From Abyssalbus ytuae (GTDB taxonomy: Bacteria; Bacteroidota; Bacteroidia; Flavobacteriales; Flavobacteriaceae), in the NCBI RefSeq assembly GCF_022807975.1, contig NZ_CP094358.1:3906001-3970000 (forward strand): DNA of 64,000 nt. The letters run 5' to 3'. A program made the position numbers and the translations under genes. Under the pieces are notes generated by a model. It had not been told where the DNA came from. It saw only the letters and a list, made by a program, of their open reading frames with translations, and did not search any database. Below, piece by piece: positions 1 to 10,388 of the stretch; position 1 is the first letter of the stretch; every line of letters starts with the position of its first letter.

Positions 1-1900
<1,900 letters not shown>

Positions 1901-1929
1901 TTATTGATTTTCTTTTTTTAAAAACTGGG

Positions 1930-1961
1930 CAAATATACAATTTAATAATTTTTTTGAACAA
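1930..1961 (-). promoter_or_regulatory. Bacteroidetes-type promoter of icd
   Basis: Read on the minus strand this is TTG (1959-1961), 21 bp spacer, TATATTTG (1930-1937), matching the flavobacterial -33/-7 consensus TTG...TAnnTTTG. The start codon lies about 30 bp downstream of the -7 box. Position, spacing and sequence all agree, but no transcription start is known. Confidence 0.6.
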
Positions 1962-2006
1962 GATATTTGCAGCCAATACTCAATAACTGTGAGGAATATA
2001 AAAAAT

Positions 2007-2048
2007 AAAAGCCATATCAATGTAATATTTACACCTGATATGGCTTTT
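2007..2048 (-). terminator. Orphan intrinsic terminator hairpin
   Basis: Perfect 13-bp arms AAAAGCCATATCA (2007-2019) and TGATATGGCTTTT (2036-2048) enclose a 16-nt loop. T-rich tracts follow on both strands, so it could act either way. No intact gene ends here; on the minus strand it lies just after the sequence resembling a decayed sorting domain at 2050-2290, for which it may be the original terminator. Confidence 0.6.
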
Positions 2049-2049
2049 T

Positions 2050-2290
2050 TTGAAATAATTTACAAAGTCTACTTTTTTAACCGTTAAGTTAAGAATGTAA
2101 ACTCCAGTTGCTACTTTGTTGTAATTATTTCAAAGAGCACCTTTCATTTTACTGAATGTTTAATCCAGATAAATTACTTGATGCAAGGTATTGTCTAATA
2201 ATTTCCTACTCAAAATAAAAACTTCCGCTTATATCTTTTTGGGCACTGACCAATACTTAGCATACTGATTCAAACTTTCTGTTAAGCCAT
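2050..2290 (-). pseudogene. Possible decayed C-terminal type IX secretion sorting domain
   Basis: The 1901-2480 gap has no intact gene. Translating its minus strand through stops gives NNYNKVATGVYILNLTV (about 2064-2129), much like the last strands of a T9SS type A sorting domain, where GVYIL-type strands follow a short turn. A weaker KYWSVPKK-like segment further upstream sits where the usual YPNPxKD motif would be. At least two in-frame stops interrupt it, including one just before NNYNK. An orphan terminator hairpin follows. The rest of the gap (about 2290-2480) is AT-rich and I see nothing in it. The call rests on pattern resemblance only. Confidence 0.35.
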
Positions 2291-2480
2291 TATTACATAT
2301 TGTAATAGTGACTAGTCGAGACGTAATTATTAAACAATTTGTTTTTATGAACGTATTAGCTGTGGTTACTAATTTTTGTTATTCAAATATAATTTAAGGA
2401 AGCTAAAAAAATAAATTTTTAACGATTTAAAAATCAACAAATTACAAACATGATTTATTAACAATTGTTAATAATGTCCT

Positions 2481-2520
2481 ATAAACAAAGAGCCCTGGAT
2501 ATCCAAGGCTCTTTGTTTAT
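2481..2520 (-). terminator. Terminator downstream of rplS
   Basis: Perfect 14-bp arms ATAAACAAAGAGCC (2481-2494) and GGCTCTTTGTTTAT (2507-2520) flank a 12-nt loop. It lies 20 bp after the rplS stop codon and ends the rplS transcript; the U-tract is weak. Confidence 0.75.
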
Positions 2521-2540
2521 GTAATCTAAGAAACTTCTAT

Positions 2541-2891
2541 TTAAGATCTAACTTCTTTAATTCTTGCTTTTTTACCGGTAAGTCCTCTAAAGTAAAATAT
2601 GCGAGCTCTGCGAACTTTACCTCTTTTGTTGATTTCAATTTTTTGAAGGGCAGGCATGTTTACTGGAAAAATACGCTCAACACCAACAGTACCAGACATT
2701 TTTCTGATGGTAAATGTTTCTGAAGCACCACTACCTCTTCTTTGTATTACAACACCTCTGAAGAACTGGGTACGTGTTTTTTCACCTTCTTTAATTTCGT
2801 AATAAACAGTAATTGTATCACCGGCTGAAAATTCCGGAAAATCTTTCTTTGTTATAAATTCGTCCTGAACAAATTTTACTAAAGCTTCCAT
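2541..2891 (-). CDS. rplS: 50S ribosomal protein L19
   Basis: L19 is a structural protein of the large ribosomal subunit, at the interface with the 30S subunit. The 116-aa product contains the family core GDTITVYYEIKEGEKTRTQF, the segment FRGVVIQRRGSGASETFTIR and the basic tail FRGLTGKKARIKE. I chose the ATG at 2891, giving MEALVKFVQDEF, which is where L19 proteins begin; an in-frame ATG at 2930 would add 13 residues (MNVDLNKLYKNSK) with no family counterpart. It follows trmD but has its own promoter and a strong terminator. Confidence 0.95.
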   Translation of the reverse strand: MEALVKFVQDEFITKKDFPEFSAGDTITVYYEIKEGEKTRTQFFRGVVIQRRGSGASETFTIRKMSGTVGVERIFPVNMPALQKIEINKRGKVRRARIFYFRGLTGKKARIKEVRS

Positions 2892-2963
2892 TTTGCTATT
2901 TTTATAAAGTTTATTCAAATCAACATTCACGATTCTCGCCAGAGGTTAACTCAAAATTGGATG

Positions 2964-2993
2964 CAAAAATAGTTAATTATTGATAATTAGCAA
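2964..2993 (-). promoter_or_regulatory. Promoter of rplS
   Basis: On the minus strand, TTG (2991-2993), a 19-bp spacer and TATTTTTG (2964-2971) form a consensus flavobacterial promoter. The predicted start near 2958 gives rplS a leader of about 65 nt and makes it at least partly independent of trmD. Confidence 0.65.
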
Positions 2994-3035
2994 TTAATGA
3001 GGGCAATATTTTTAGCTTTTTTGTGTAAAAAAGGT

Positions 3036-3713
3036 TTATTTATCTAACAAATCAGGTCTTCTTTCTTGTGTCCTTTTATAGGCCTGTTGTTCTCTCCAGT
3101 TCTCTATTTCAGGTAAATTGCCACTTAATAAAATTTCAGGCACTTTCCATCCTTTATATTCGGCAGGCCTTGTATAAACCGGTGGGGCCAGTAAATTATC
3201 CTGAAAAGAATCGGTTAAGGCAGAGGTTTCATCGTTTAAAACTCCCGGTATTAATCTGATTACTGTATCGCATAGTACTGCTGCACCTAGTTCGCCTCCT
3301 GATAAAACATAATCGCCTATTGAAATTTCCCTCGTAATAAAATTATCTCTTACGCGCTGGTCAACACCTTTATAATGTCCGCAAAGTATAATTATATTTT
3401 CCTTTAGTGAGATTTCATTTGCAATTTGCTGATTCAACCTGTTGCCATCGGGTGTCATGTATATAATTTCGTTGTATTCCCTTTGGGATTGTAATTTTGA
3501 AATACATTTATCAATAGGTTCTATCATCATAACCATTCCGGCCCCACCTCCAAACTGATAGTCATCTACAGTTTTATATTTATTGGTGGTATAATCCCGT
3601 AAATTGTGAAAATGAACTTCAACAAGACCTTTCTCTATTGATCTTTTTAAAATTGAAGCTTCAAAAGGACTTTTAAGTAATTCGGGAAGGACGGTTATAA
3701 TATCAATTCGCAT
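3036..3713 (-). CDS. trmD: tRNA (guanine-N1-)-methyltransferase
   Basis: TrmD methylates N1 of G37 in tRNAs using S-adenosylmethionine, preventing frameshifting. It is a SPOUT-class trefoil-knot enzyme. The 225-aa product shows [13 protein letters not shown] at the start, [11 protein letters not shown] near residue 60, [12 protein letters not shown] and [14 protein letters not shown], which form the knot and SAM pocket. The chosen start is the ATG at 3713; an upstream in-frame ATG would add eight residues without family support. Its neighbour rplS is the usual partner of trmD in bacteria. Confidence 0.95.
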   Translation of the reverse strand: MRIDIITVLPELLKSPFEASILKRSIEKGLVEVHFHNLRDYTTNKYKTVDDYQFGGGAGMVMMIEPIDKCISKLQSQREYNEIIYMTPDGNRLNQQIANEISLKENIIILCGHYKGVDQRVRDNFITREISIGDYVLSGGELGAAVLCDTVIRLIPGVLNDETSALTDSFQDNLLAPPVYTRPAEYKGWKVPEILLSGNLPEIENWREQQAYKRTQERRPDLLDK

Positions 3714-3758
3714 TGTTATGAGAGTTATTAATTGCAAAGATGTAAAGGAAGTTTAATA

Positions 3759-3787
3759 AAAAAGCTTCCTTAAATGAGGAAGCTTTT
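3759..3787 (-). terminator. Terminator between the coiled-coil membrane protein gene and trmD
   Basis: Arms AAAAGCTTCCT and AGGAAGCTTTT surround the 6-nt loop TAAATG. The flanking A-run on the plus strand supplies the U-tract for minus-strand transcripts, so it ends the gene at 3809-4420. Confidence 0.75.
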
Positions 3788-3808
3788 CAAACACATAATT
3801 GAACAATC

Positions 3809-4420
3809 CTATTTTGTTTTGGTCATTTTTTGTTTATTAATCTCATCCTGAAGCTGTCTTCTTACTTTCTGTTCCCTTTCAAGGGCTTTTCTTCTATAAT
3901 CTTCATATTCTTCTTCAACTTCAAGTAATGTTTTTTTGGCTTCCTGTGTTATTGTATTAGCATTTTTAAATTTATAGGCAAGATAAAATATAATTAAAAC
4001 CAAGGCAGAGATTATTCCCCACATAATGGTTTTATAAGTTGATTTAACAATTTGAGTTCCAAAAAAAGTAATACTGTCTTTTTCTGTACTAACAGCGGCC
4101 AAATTATTATTAGTTTCTTCGAGAGAGGCTTTTAGGGTGTTTATTTCATTACTTTGTGCCTCATTAAGTTTTTGGGTAGATGCAAGCTTTTCTTCCTTGG
4201 CAGCAATAGAATCTAAAATATTTTTTCTAAACCTGTCTAATAAAACTTTTTTAACTAGCCTGTAGTCCTGCCAGTTACCTGCTTTTTTATAGAGATACTC
4301 GAACTGACCTTCTACATTGTTTTCATCCAAAGTCGGTTCAATCTCTGTGGTTTGAGCATTTAAGTTAAAAGACAAAAGCAAAAAAGTGACACCTAATAAA
4401 CGTAAAAAAAATCTTGCCAT
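3809..4420 (-). CDS. Exported single-pass membrane protein with coiled coils, function unknown
   Basis: The 203-aa product starts with a signal peptide (MARFFLRLLGVTFLLLSFNLNAQ, cut likely after NAQ). A predicted coiled coil follows at about residues 70-115, then one transmembrane helix near 133-152 (IMWGIISALVLIIFYLAYKF), then a second strongly charged helical region rich in Glu, Lys and Arg to the C-terminus. I recognise no enzymatic motif. It sits between htrA and trmD on the same strand, with terminators on both sides, so it is probably its own transcript. The fold suggests an envelope scaffold, but this is inference; no function can be assigned. Confidence 0.8.
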   Translation of the reverse strand: MARFFLRLLGVTFLLLSFNLNAQTTEIEPTLDENNVEGQFEYLYKKAGNWQDYRLVKKVLLDRFRKNILDSIAAKEEKLASTQKLNEAQSNEINTLKASLEETNNNLAAVSTEKDSITFFGTQIVKSTYKTIMWGIISALVLIIFYLAYKFKNANTITQEAKKTLLEVEEEYEDYRRKALEREQKVRRQLQDEINKQKMTKTK

Positions 4421-4486
4421 ATACTTTAATATTTCTTTAGAGTTTGGATTATACGTTGGTAACGATACTGTTAATAATAATATTGT

Positions 4487-4517
4487 AAAAAAATAAGCCT
4501 ACTTTTTACAGCAGGCT
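4487..4517 (-). terminator. Terminator of htrA
   Basis: AGCCT (4496-4500) pairs with AGGCT (4513-4517), with two further possible pairs inside, and an A-run at 4487-4493 gives a U-tract on the minus strand. It lies about 30 bp downstream of the htrA stop codon. Confidence 0.55.
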
Positions 4518-4543
4518 ACAAAGTTACTAAATAAAATAGTTAT

Positions 4544-5932
4544 TTATTGAAAAATGAGACGTTCTCTTTCGCCATTTTCATTAATTAGTACTATACTTAA
4601 TCTGTCATACCGTTTGGCTTCCTGCATTGCAAGCTTAACCTGATCTACATTTTCAACTTTTTCATCATTTATTTCTATAATTAATTTACCTACCAAATCA
4701 TAGCTTGCAGACTCTACAATTTTAACTCCGCCGGAGTAGTTTTTAAATTTTTTCCTGTCTTTATCAGAAAGATTTTGAACAGATAAACCTAACAAGTCTA
4801 TTTTGTAAGACTGGTTTCTGTAAATAGTAACCGGTAATACTTTTTCAGAGCCATTTCTTAAAATGGTAACATTAATAACATCATTAGGCCTTTTACTTTT
4901 TAAGTAACCGCTCAGATCGGAAAATTTAGAAATTTTTATATGATCGAGTTTTTTAATTATATCACCGGATATTAAGCCAGCTTCTTCAGCTCCGGAATCT
5001 TCCATAACACTATCTATATAAAAACCTTCTGTTTCGTTAATACCAAGCTCACCAGCATTGTATGAGTTTAATTCAGATCCTTTAATGCCCAAAACACCCG
5101 CCTGAACACTTCCATATTCCATTATATCTTCAACTACTTTTTTTGCAATATTGCTGGGTACTGCAAAGGAGTATCCTACATATGAACCTGTTTGAGAGGT
5201 TATGGCAGTATTTATGCCTATTAGTTGTCCTGCAGTATTAACTAAAGCACCTCCACTGTTCCCCGGGTTTACTGCAGCATCAGTTTGTATGAAAGACTGG
5301 AAATTTTGATCCCTGGAGTTTAAATCACGTGCCTTTGCACTAATAATGCCGGCAGTAACGGTTGATGTTAAATTAAACGGATTTCCAACCGCTAGAACCC
5401 ACTCTCCTAATTTTGTATTGTCAGAATCACCGAAAACAAGATACGGTAGATTATCATCAGTATCTATTTTCAACAATGCAATATCAGTTTCCGGGTCTGT
5501 ACCCACTAAACTAGCCTCATATGTTCTGTTATTATTTAAGGTAATTTGCAATTCTGTAGCATTGGCAATAACATGGTTATTAGTTACTATATATCCGTCA
5601 GGAGATATTATAACACCCGAACCGGAGCCTATTTGTGCTTTTCCGTTACCACTCCCTCCATAGAAAAAATCATAAATGCTGGTGGGGCCTTTACTTATTG
5701 TTAAATTTTTTACGTGAACAACCGCATGTACCGTTTTTTCAGCTGCAAGAGTAAAATCAACAGATTCTTCGGCAGCAACAGGGTTGGTATTAAAGCTGGT
5801 CGCTACAAAAGTGGGTTGATTCTGCTTTTGGTCAACCACATATATTTCCTTTTCAAAAAGCATTTTGTATGCTCCTAAAGTTATTACGCCACTTAACACA
5901 GCCAGTAATAATAATCCTGAAAATTTCTTCAT
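4544..5932 (-). CDS. HtrA/DegP-type periplasmic serine protease
   Basis: This trypsin-like protease handles misfolded envelope proteins. Starting at the ATG at 5932 (MKKFSGLLLLAVLSG) the product is 462 aa with an N-terminal signal or anchor helix. The catalytic triad is visible: His120 in TNNHVI, Asp150 in DPETDIALLKI and Ser226 in NPGNSGGALV. Two PDZ-like regions follow, about residues 270-365 and 375-460, the first containing EEAGLISGDIIKKLD. An in-frame ATG at 5962 would add ten polar residues ahead of the signal peptide and is less likely. It is transcribed divergently from dapF. Confidence 0.93.
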   Translation of the reverse strand: MKKFSGLLLLAVLSGVITLGAYKMLFEKEIYVVDQKQNQPTFVATSFNTNPVAAEESVDFTLAAEKTVHAVVHVKNLTISKGPTSIYDFFYGGSGNGKAQIGSGSGVIISPDGYIVTNNHVIANATELQITLNNNRTYEASLVGTDPETDIALLKIDTDDNLPYLVFGDSDNTKLGEWVLAVGNPFNLTSTVTAGIISAKARDLNSRDQNFQSFIQTDAAVNPGNSGGALVNTAGQLIGINTAITSQTGSYVGYSFAVPSNIAKKVVEDIMEYGSVQAGVLGIKGSELNSYNAGELGINETEGFYIDSVMEDSGAEEAGLISGDIIKKLDHIKISKFSDLSGYLKSKRPNDVINVTILRNGSEKVLPVTIYRNQSYKIDLLGLSVQNLSDKDRKKFKNYSGGVKIVESASYDLVGKLIIEINDEKVENVDQVKLAMQEAKRYDRLSIVLINENGERERLIFQ

Positions 5933-6040
5933 AATAAAATTATTTTTATTAAGATTAAACACCTAAAATTACTAGTTTATTGTTTTTACCTGCTCAACTT
6001 TAACCGCTTTTTAACAGTGATACATTAACATAACATATTG

Positions 6041-6048
6041 TATATTTG
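6041..6048 (+). promoter_or_regulatory. Candidate -7 element for the dapF operon
   Basis: TATATTTG matches TAnnTTTG and lies 16 bp before the first dapF ATG. I find no clear TTG at the usual distance upstream, so only half of the promoter is supported. Confidence 0.4.
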
Positions 6049-6063
6049 CCAGTGAAATAATAA

Positions 6064-6843
6064 ATGATGTTACTTAATTTTTATAAATATCAGGGAACAG
6101 GCAACGATTTTGTCATGATTGACAATCGCAATAATACTTTTCCCAAAAATGATACCAAACTGGTTAATTATTTATGTAGCAGAAGGTTTGGAGTAGGGGC
6201 AGATGGTTTAATTTTGGTTGAGAATGATGAATATGCCGACTTTAAAATGGTTTACTACAATTCTGACGGCAATGAAAGTACCATGTGTGGAAATGGGGGA
6301 AGATGTATTGTGGCCTTTGCTAAATTCCTGGGAATAATAAATAATGAAACAAAGTTTAATGCCGTAGATGGTATTCATTATGCAAAGATCCAAGGAGAGA
6401 CGGTAAGCTTGCAAATGCAGGACATAAATAAAATTGAAGTTTTTGATAACTATACATTTCTCGATACCGGTTCGCCACACCATGTTCAGAAAGCTGAAAA
6501 TCTTGAGCGGTTAGATGTTAAAAGTAATGGAGCAAAAATTCGTTATGGTAAATATGGGGAAAAAGGAAGTAATATAAATTTTGTTGAAAGAGAGTCGGCT
6601 GACATTTTTTCAGTAAGAACCTATGAAAGAGGGGTGGAGGATGAAACATATTCATGTGGTACTGGAGTTACTGCAGTAGCCATTGCGATGAATTACGGTG
6701 GTGAAACCGATAAAAGTTCAATACAATTAAAAACTCAGGGAGGGCTTTTAAAAGTTTCATTTACTAAGAAAGGAGAAGGTTATGAAAATATTTTTTTAGA
6801 AGGATCTGCAAAACAAGTATTTAGGGGGGAAATAGAATGGTAA
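6064..6843 (+). CDS. dapF: Diaminopimelate epimerase
   Basis: DapF interconverts LL- and meso-diaminopimelate, supplying lysine and the peptidoglycan cross-linking residue. The 259-aa protein has two homologous halves, each carrying one catalytic cysteine: Cys75 in MCGNGGRC and Cys198 in YSCGTGVTAVA. The N-terminal YQGTGNDFVMID block is also diagnostic. Two adjacent ATG codons (6064 and 6067) make the exact start ambiguous by one residue. Its stop overlaps the next start by 7 bp, so it is translationally coupled to the acetyltransferase and, beyond it, mltG. Confidence 0.96.
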   Translation: MMLLNFYKYQGTGNDFVMIDNRNNTFPKNDTKLVNYLCSRRFGVGADGLILVENDEYADFKMVYYNSDGNESTMCGNGGRCIVAFAKFLGIINNETKFNAVDGIHYAKIQGETVSLQMQDINKIEVFDNYTFLDTGSPHHVQKAENLERLDVKSNGAKIRYGKYGEKGSNINFVERESADIFSVRTYERGVEDETYSCGTGVTAVAIAMNYGGETDKSSIQLKTQGGLLKVSFTKKGEGYENIFLEGSAKQVFRGEIEW

Positions 6844-7361
6844 CTTTATCAGGGCAAAAAGTTTTTTTAAGAGCACTTGAACCCGGTGATCTCGATTTTC
6901 TGTATAAACTAGAGAATGATGAGTCGGTTTGGGAAGTTAGTGAAACTCTCGCTCCATATTCCAAATTTATTTTAAAACAATACTTAGAAAACAGCCATAG
7001 AGATATTTTTGATGTCAAACAACTTCGTTTGGCAATATCAAACTATGATGAAGTACTTTTGGGTTTTATAGATTTATTTGATTTTGATCCGAAAAACAAA
7101 AGAGCCGGAGTAGGAATAATTGTTTTAGATGAGGAAGATAGAAATAAGGGAGTAGGAACCGAAGCTTTACAACTACTTATAAAATATTCATTTAAACAGT
7201 TGGATTTGCATCAATTATATGCAAATATTTCTGAAGATAATCATGCCAGCATAAAACTTTTTACCAATCTTGGTTTTGAGAGGGTAGGAGTAAAAAAAGA
7301 TTGGAATTATATAGCCGGAAAATTTAAAAATGAAATTCTTTACCAAAAACTTAACAAATAA
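6837..7361 (+). CDS. GNAT-family N-acetyltransferase (RimJ/RimL-like)
   Basis: The 174-aa product has the GNAT fold: an N-terminal substrate region (LRALEPGDLDFLYKLEND), the acetyl-CoA binding loop RNKGVGTEAL near residues 101-110 and the C-terminal strand-helix NHASIKLFTNLGFE. This pattern fits the RimJ/RimL/SpeG group that acetylates protein N-termini or polyamines. The true substrate cannot be read from sequence. The ATG at 6837 overlaps the end of dapF and the gene ends exactly where mltG begins, so it is part of a tight dapF-GNAT-mltG operon. Confidence 0.88.
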   Translation: MVTLSGQKVFLRALEPGDLDFLYKLENDESVWEVSETLAPYSKFILKQYLENSHRDIFDVKQLRLAISNYDEVLLGFIDLFDFDPKNKRAGVGIIVLDEEDRNKGVGTEALQLLIKYSFKQLDLHQLYANISEDNHASIKLFTNLGFERVGVKKDWNYIAGKFKNEILYQKLNK

Positions 7362-8405
7362 ATGAACTTGAAGAAAATTGTACTTGCCGTAGCATTGCTT
7401 GGTGTAATTATAGGAGGTATAATAGTATATAATATTTACACGGCTATTTTTTCACCCAACACAGCGTTTAATAATGAAAATGCTTATGTATATATTCCCA
7501 CAGGTGCCGGTTTTGGTGAAGTGAAAAAGCAATTAACACCCTTATTGAAAAATATAAATTCCTTTGAGAGTGTTGCCAAAAGAAAAGGATACACTAAAAA
7601 TGTAAAAGCAGGCAAATATTCTATTGAAAAAGGAATGAATAACAACGAAATAATAAATACCCTTCGGAGCCGGAATTTACCCGTTAAAGTATCGTTTAAT
7701 AATCAGGAAAACATTGGAAGATTAGCAGGTAGGATAGCATCTCAAATTGAAGCAGATAGTATTTCACTGGTTAAAGTGATGAATGATAGTGTCTTTCTTT
7801 CGGAGAATGGTTTATCTGAGGAAACAAAGTTGTCGGTTTATATTCCTAATAGTTATGAATTCTTCTGGAATACTCCTGCGGTTAAATTTAGAGAGAGGAT
7901 GTTATCGGAGTACCAAAGATTTTGGAACCAAGAAAGAATAGAAAAGGCCTTACAATTGGGACTTTCACCAACAGAAGTTATTACCCTGGCATCGGTAGTG
8001 CAAAAAGAAACAGCAAAAGTAGATGAAAGATCGAGAGTTGCCGGTGTATACCTAAACAGGTTAAGAAAGAATATGCTTTTACAGGCTGACCCTACTGTTA
8101 TTTATGCAATTAAAAAACACACCGGCAATTATGATACTATTATAAAACGGGTTTTATATAAAGATCTTGAATTAGACTCTCCTTATAACACATATAAATA
8201 TGCAGGTTTGCCTCCTGGCCCTATAACCATGCCGGATATTAGTTCAATTGATGCAGTGCTAAATGCAGAAAAGCATGATTACTATTATTTTGTGGCAAAT
8301 GTGCAGGAATTCGGATACCATAAATTTGCTAAAACGCTATCTCAGCATAATGTGAATAAGCAAGAATATGTGCATTGGATTAATTCTCAAAATATTAAGA
8401 GATAA
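7362..8405 (+). CDS. mltG: Endolytic murein transglycosylase MltG
   Basis: MltG cuts nascent glycan strands at the inner membrane and helps set peptidoglycan chain length. The 347-aa product has one N-terminal membrane helix (IVLAVALLGVIIGGIIVYNI), a LysM-like segment and the YceG catalytic domain. The catalytic glutamate is Glu216 in VVQKETAKVDER, followed by VAGVYLNRL and QADPTVIYA, all family hallmarks. GLPPGPI near residue 283 is also conserved. It starts on the base after the preceding stop codon, so it is co-transcribed with dapF, and both serve the cell wall. Confidence 0.95.
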   Translation: MNLKKIVLAVALLGVIIGGIIVYNIYTAIFSPNTAFNNENAYVYIPTGAGFGEVKKQLTPLLKNINSFESVAKRKGYTKNVKAGKYSIEKGMNNNEIINTLRSRNLPVKVSFNNQENIGRLAGRIASQIEADSISLVKVMNDSVFLSENGLSEETKLSVYIPNSYEFFWNTPAVKFRERMLSEYQRFWNQERIEKALQLGLSPTEVITLASVVQKETAKVDERSRVAGVYLNRLRKNMLLQADPTVIYAIKKHTGNYDTIIKRVLYKDLELDSPYNTYKYAGLPPGPITMPDISSIDAVLNAEKHDYYYFVANVQEFGYHKFAKTLSQHNVNKQEYVHWINSQNIKR

Positions 8406-8444
8406 ATCTTTAAAACGGATTTAACTACATTTTAACGAAAGAAT

Positions 8445-8476
8445 TTGCAAACTCATAAATATACATATTATATTTG
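8445..8476 (+). promoter_or_regulatory. Promoter of the lysozyme-fold secreted protein gene
   Basis: TTG (8445-8447), a 21-bp spacer and TATATTTG (8469-8476) give a full flavobacterial consensus. The predicted transcript has an 85-90 nt leader before the ATG at 8571. Confidence 0.65.
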
Positions 8477-8570
8477 CACTGTGAAATTTTAAGCAGTTAA
8501 TAGTTTGTTAATTTTTTGTTAAAAATTACATTCTTCTAAATTAATGTAAGTCTTAAAGAAATTAATTAGT

Positions 8571-9215
8571 ATGAGAAAAAGCAAATTAAAAGTCCCCTTT
8601 TTAGTTGCTGTTATCTTGTTTACAAATTATGGTTTTACTTACAAAACTGTTACTATTCATGAAAATTATCAGGTAAAAGAGCCGTTAAATTATATGGTTA
8701 ATACTGATGAAGGAGCAGATGTTATTATCCCGCCTTTTTTAGGAAAAGCATTCAACGGATTCAGAGAGGCTATTGCCTTTAAAGAATCCAGAGGTGATTA
8801 TTCTATTATTAATAGATTTGGTTATATGGGCAAATATCAGTTTGGGGCAGCTACCCTCAAAATGGTAGGAGTTTATAATACCAATACATTTATTAGTAAT
8901 CCTGAGTTACAGGAAGAAGTTTTTATAGCAAATTTAAAGCGTAATAAATGGATATTGCGGAAGGATATAAAACGTTTTGTAGGAAAGAGCATAAGAGGGG
9001 TAAAAGTTACCGAGTCGGGTATTCTGGCTGCTGCTCATTTGGGTGGTGCAGGTAATGTTAAAAAGTATTTGCGATCCTATGGTTCTTATAATTTTGAAGA
9101 TGCCTATGGTACATCAATCCGTTACTACATGAAAAAATTCGGAGGTTATGATGTTTCAAATGTTGAACAGGAGCGCAAAGCGAAAGCAATAATTAAAAAA
9201 GCTAAAAATTTATGA
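8571..9215 (+). CDS. Secreted lysozyme-fold protein, probable peptidoglycan lytic enzyme
   Basis: The 214-aa protein begins with a hydrophobic export signal (LKVPFLVAVILFTNYGF). From about residue 60 it carries an SLT/lysozyme-like core: AIAFKESRGDYSII with candidate catalytic Glu72, then RFGYMGKYQFGAATL and GILAAAHLGGAGNVKKYL, the last resembling the AAHLGG segment of lytic transglycosylases. Homologues are sometimes labelled LysM peptidoglycan-binding protein, but no LysM is evident here. It lies just after mltG yet has its own promoter and terminator. The activity is inferred from the fold motifs; the exact bond cut is unknown. Confidence 0.75.
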   Translation: MRKSKLKVPFLVAVILFTNYGFTYKTVTIHENYQVKEPLNYMVNTDEGADVIIPPFLGKAFNGFREAIAFKESRGDYSIINRFGYMGKYQFGAATLKMVGVYNTNTFISNPELQEEVFIANLKRNKWILRKDIKRFVGKSIRGVKVTESGILAAAHLGGAGNVKKYLRSYGSYNFEDAYGTSIRYYMKKFGGYDVSNVEQERKAKAIIKKAKNL

Positions 9216-9229
9216 TTAAAAATTACTTT

Positions 9230-9264
9230 AAAAAAAAAGCCTGCAATTTGCAGGCTTTTTTTTT
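9230..9264. terminator. Bidirectional terminator between the lysozyme-fold gene and leuB
   Basis: GCCTGC (9239-9244) and GCAGGC (9250-9255) form a stem with a 5-nt loop; a run of nine A precedes and nine T follow. It can end transcripts from both converging genes. Confidence 0.85.
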
Positions 9265-10378
9265 AAATTATTGTAGACTGCCCGAAATCAATATTTTCCT
9301 GGTTGTAGTTAATATCATCTGAGTTGGCTATATAATCTGCAATGAAATTGCCAACTTTTTTAGTGCCATATTTACTTTCTACATTAAGATCCGGTGTAAC
9401 GATATTTAATTCCAACGAGCGCTCAATTGCCTTAGTCACTGCTTTGGCTTCTTCATACAGTTTAAAATGTTCCAGTAACATTGCTGCAGATAAAATAGAA
9501 GCTATAGGATTGGCAATATCTTTATTTTTTGCCTGAGGGTAAGAGCCATGAATAGGCTCAAACAATGCATTTTCATCTCCTATGGATGCTGAGGCCAATA
9601 AACCAATAGATCCACCTATAACACTGCCTTCATCTGATATTATATCGCCAAACATGTTTTCTGTTAGGATAACGTCAAACTGGCCGGGGTTTAATATTAA
9701 CTGCATTGCAGCATTATCAATAAATAAAAAATCCAGTTGAATGTCCGGATAACTTTTGGCAATATGAGTGGTGATTTTTCTCCATAATCTTGATGTTTCC
9801 AATACATTTGCCTTATCTACCAAAGTGACCTTTTTCTTTCTTTTACGCGCAGTTTTAAATGCTAAATGTGCTATTCTTTCTATCTCGATTTCTGAATACT
9901 CACACAAGTCTGATGCATAGGATCCATCGTCACTTAATATTTTTTCTCCAAAATAGATTCCTCCTGTTAATTCCCGGAAAATAATAAAATCAACACCTTC
10001 AATTCTGTCTTTTTTTAAAGGGGATTTTTCCAAAAGGGTAGGATAAGCTTTTATGGGTCTTATATTGGCATATAGCCCTAATGATTTTCTTAATTTAAGT
10101 AAACCTTGTTCCGGCCTTACTTTTGCTGTCGGGTCATTATCATATTTAGGGTCGCCAATTGCCCCAAAAAGTACAGCATCACTTTTAAGGCACAATTCAA
10201 TTGTTTTGTCTGGTAACGGATTTCCGAATTTATCAATTGCAACTGCACCTATAATTTCCTCATGAAAGTTAAAAGTATGATTGTAAGTTTCTCCTACTGC
10301 CTTTAATATTTTTACAGCTTGTCTGGTCACTTCCGGACCAATTCCATCTCCCGGTAAAACAGCTATATTGAGGATCAT
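9263..10378 (-). CDS. leuB: 3-isopropylmalate dehydrogenase
   Basis: LeuB oxidises and decarboxylates 3-isopropylmalate with NAD+ in leucine synthesis. The 371-aa product fits the family length. Visible motifs are LPGDGIGPEV at the N-terminus, the substrate-binding arginine block RPEQGLLKLRKSLGLYANIR, RELTGGIYFG, and the metal/NAD region LTENMFGDIISDE followed by EPIHGSYP. Its start is 10 bp after the leuA stop, so the two form an operon. leuC and leuD are not in this window. Confidence 0.96.
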   Translation of the reverse strand: MILNIAVLPGDGIGPEVTRQAVKILKAVGETYNHTFNFHEEIIGAVAIDKFGNPLPDKTIELCLKSDAVLFGAIGDPKYDNDPTAKVRPEQGLLKLRKSLGLYANIRPIKAYPTLLEKSPLKKDRIEGVDFIIFRELTGGIYFGEKILSDDGSYASDLCEYSEIEIERIAHLAFKTARKRKKKVTLVDKANVLETSRLWRKITTHIAKSYPDIQLDFLFIDNAAMQLILNPGQFDVILTENMFGDIISDEGSVIGGSIGLLASASIGDENALFEPIHGSYPQAKNKDIANPIASILSAAMLLEHFKLYEEAKAVTKAIERSLELNIVTPDLNVESKYGTKKVGNFIADYIANSDDINYNQENIDFGQSTII

Positions 10379-10388
10379 TGGAAGAAAG

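Noticed and set aside
2891-2930. Extended N-terminus for L19 from the ATG at 2930
   Set aside because: The 13 extra residues have no counterpart in L19 proteins; the downstream ATG matches the family start.
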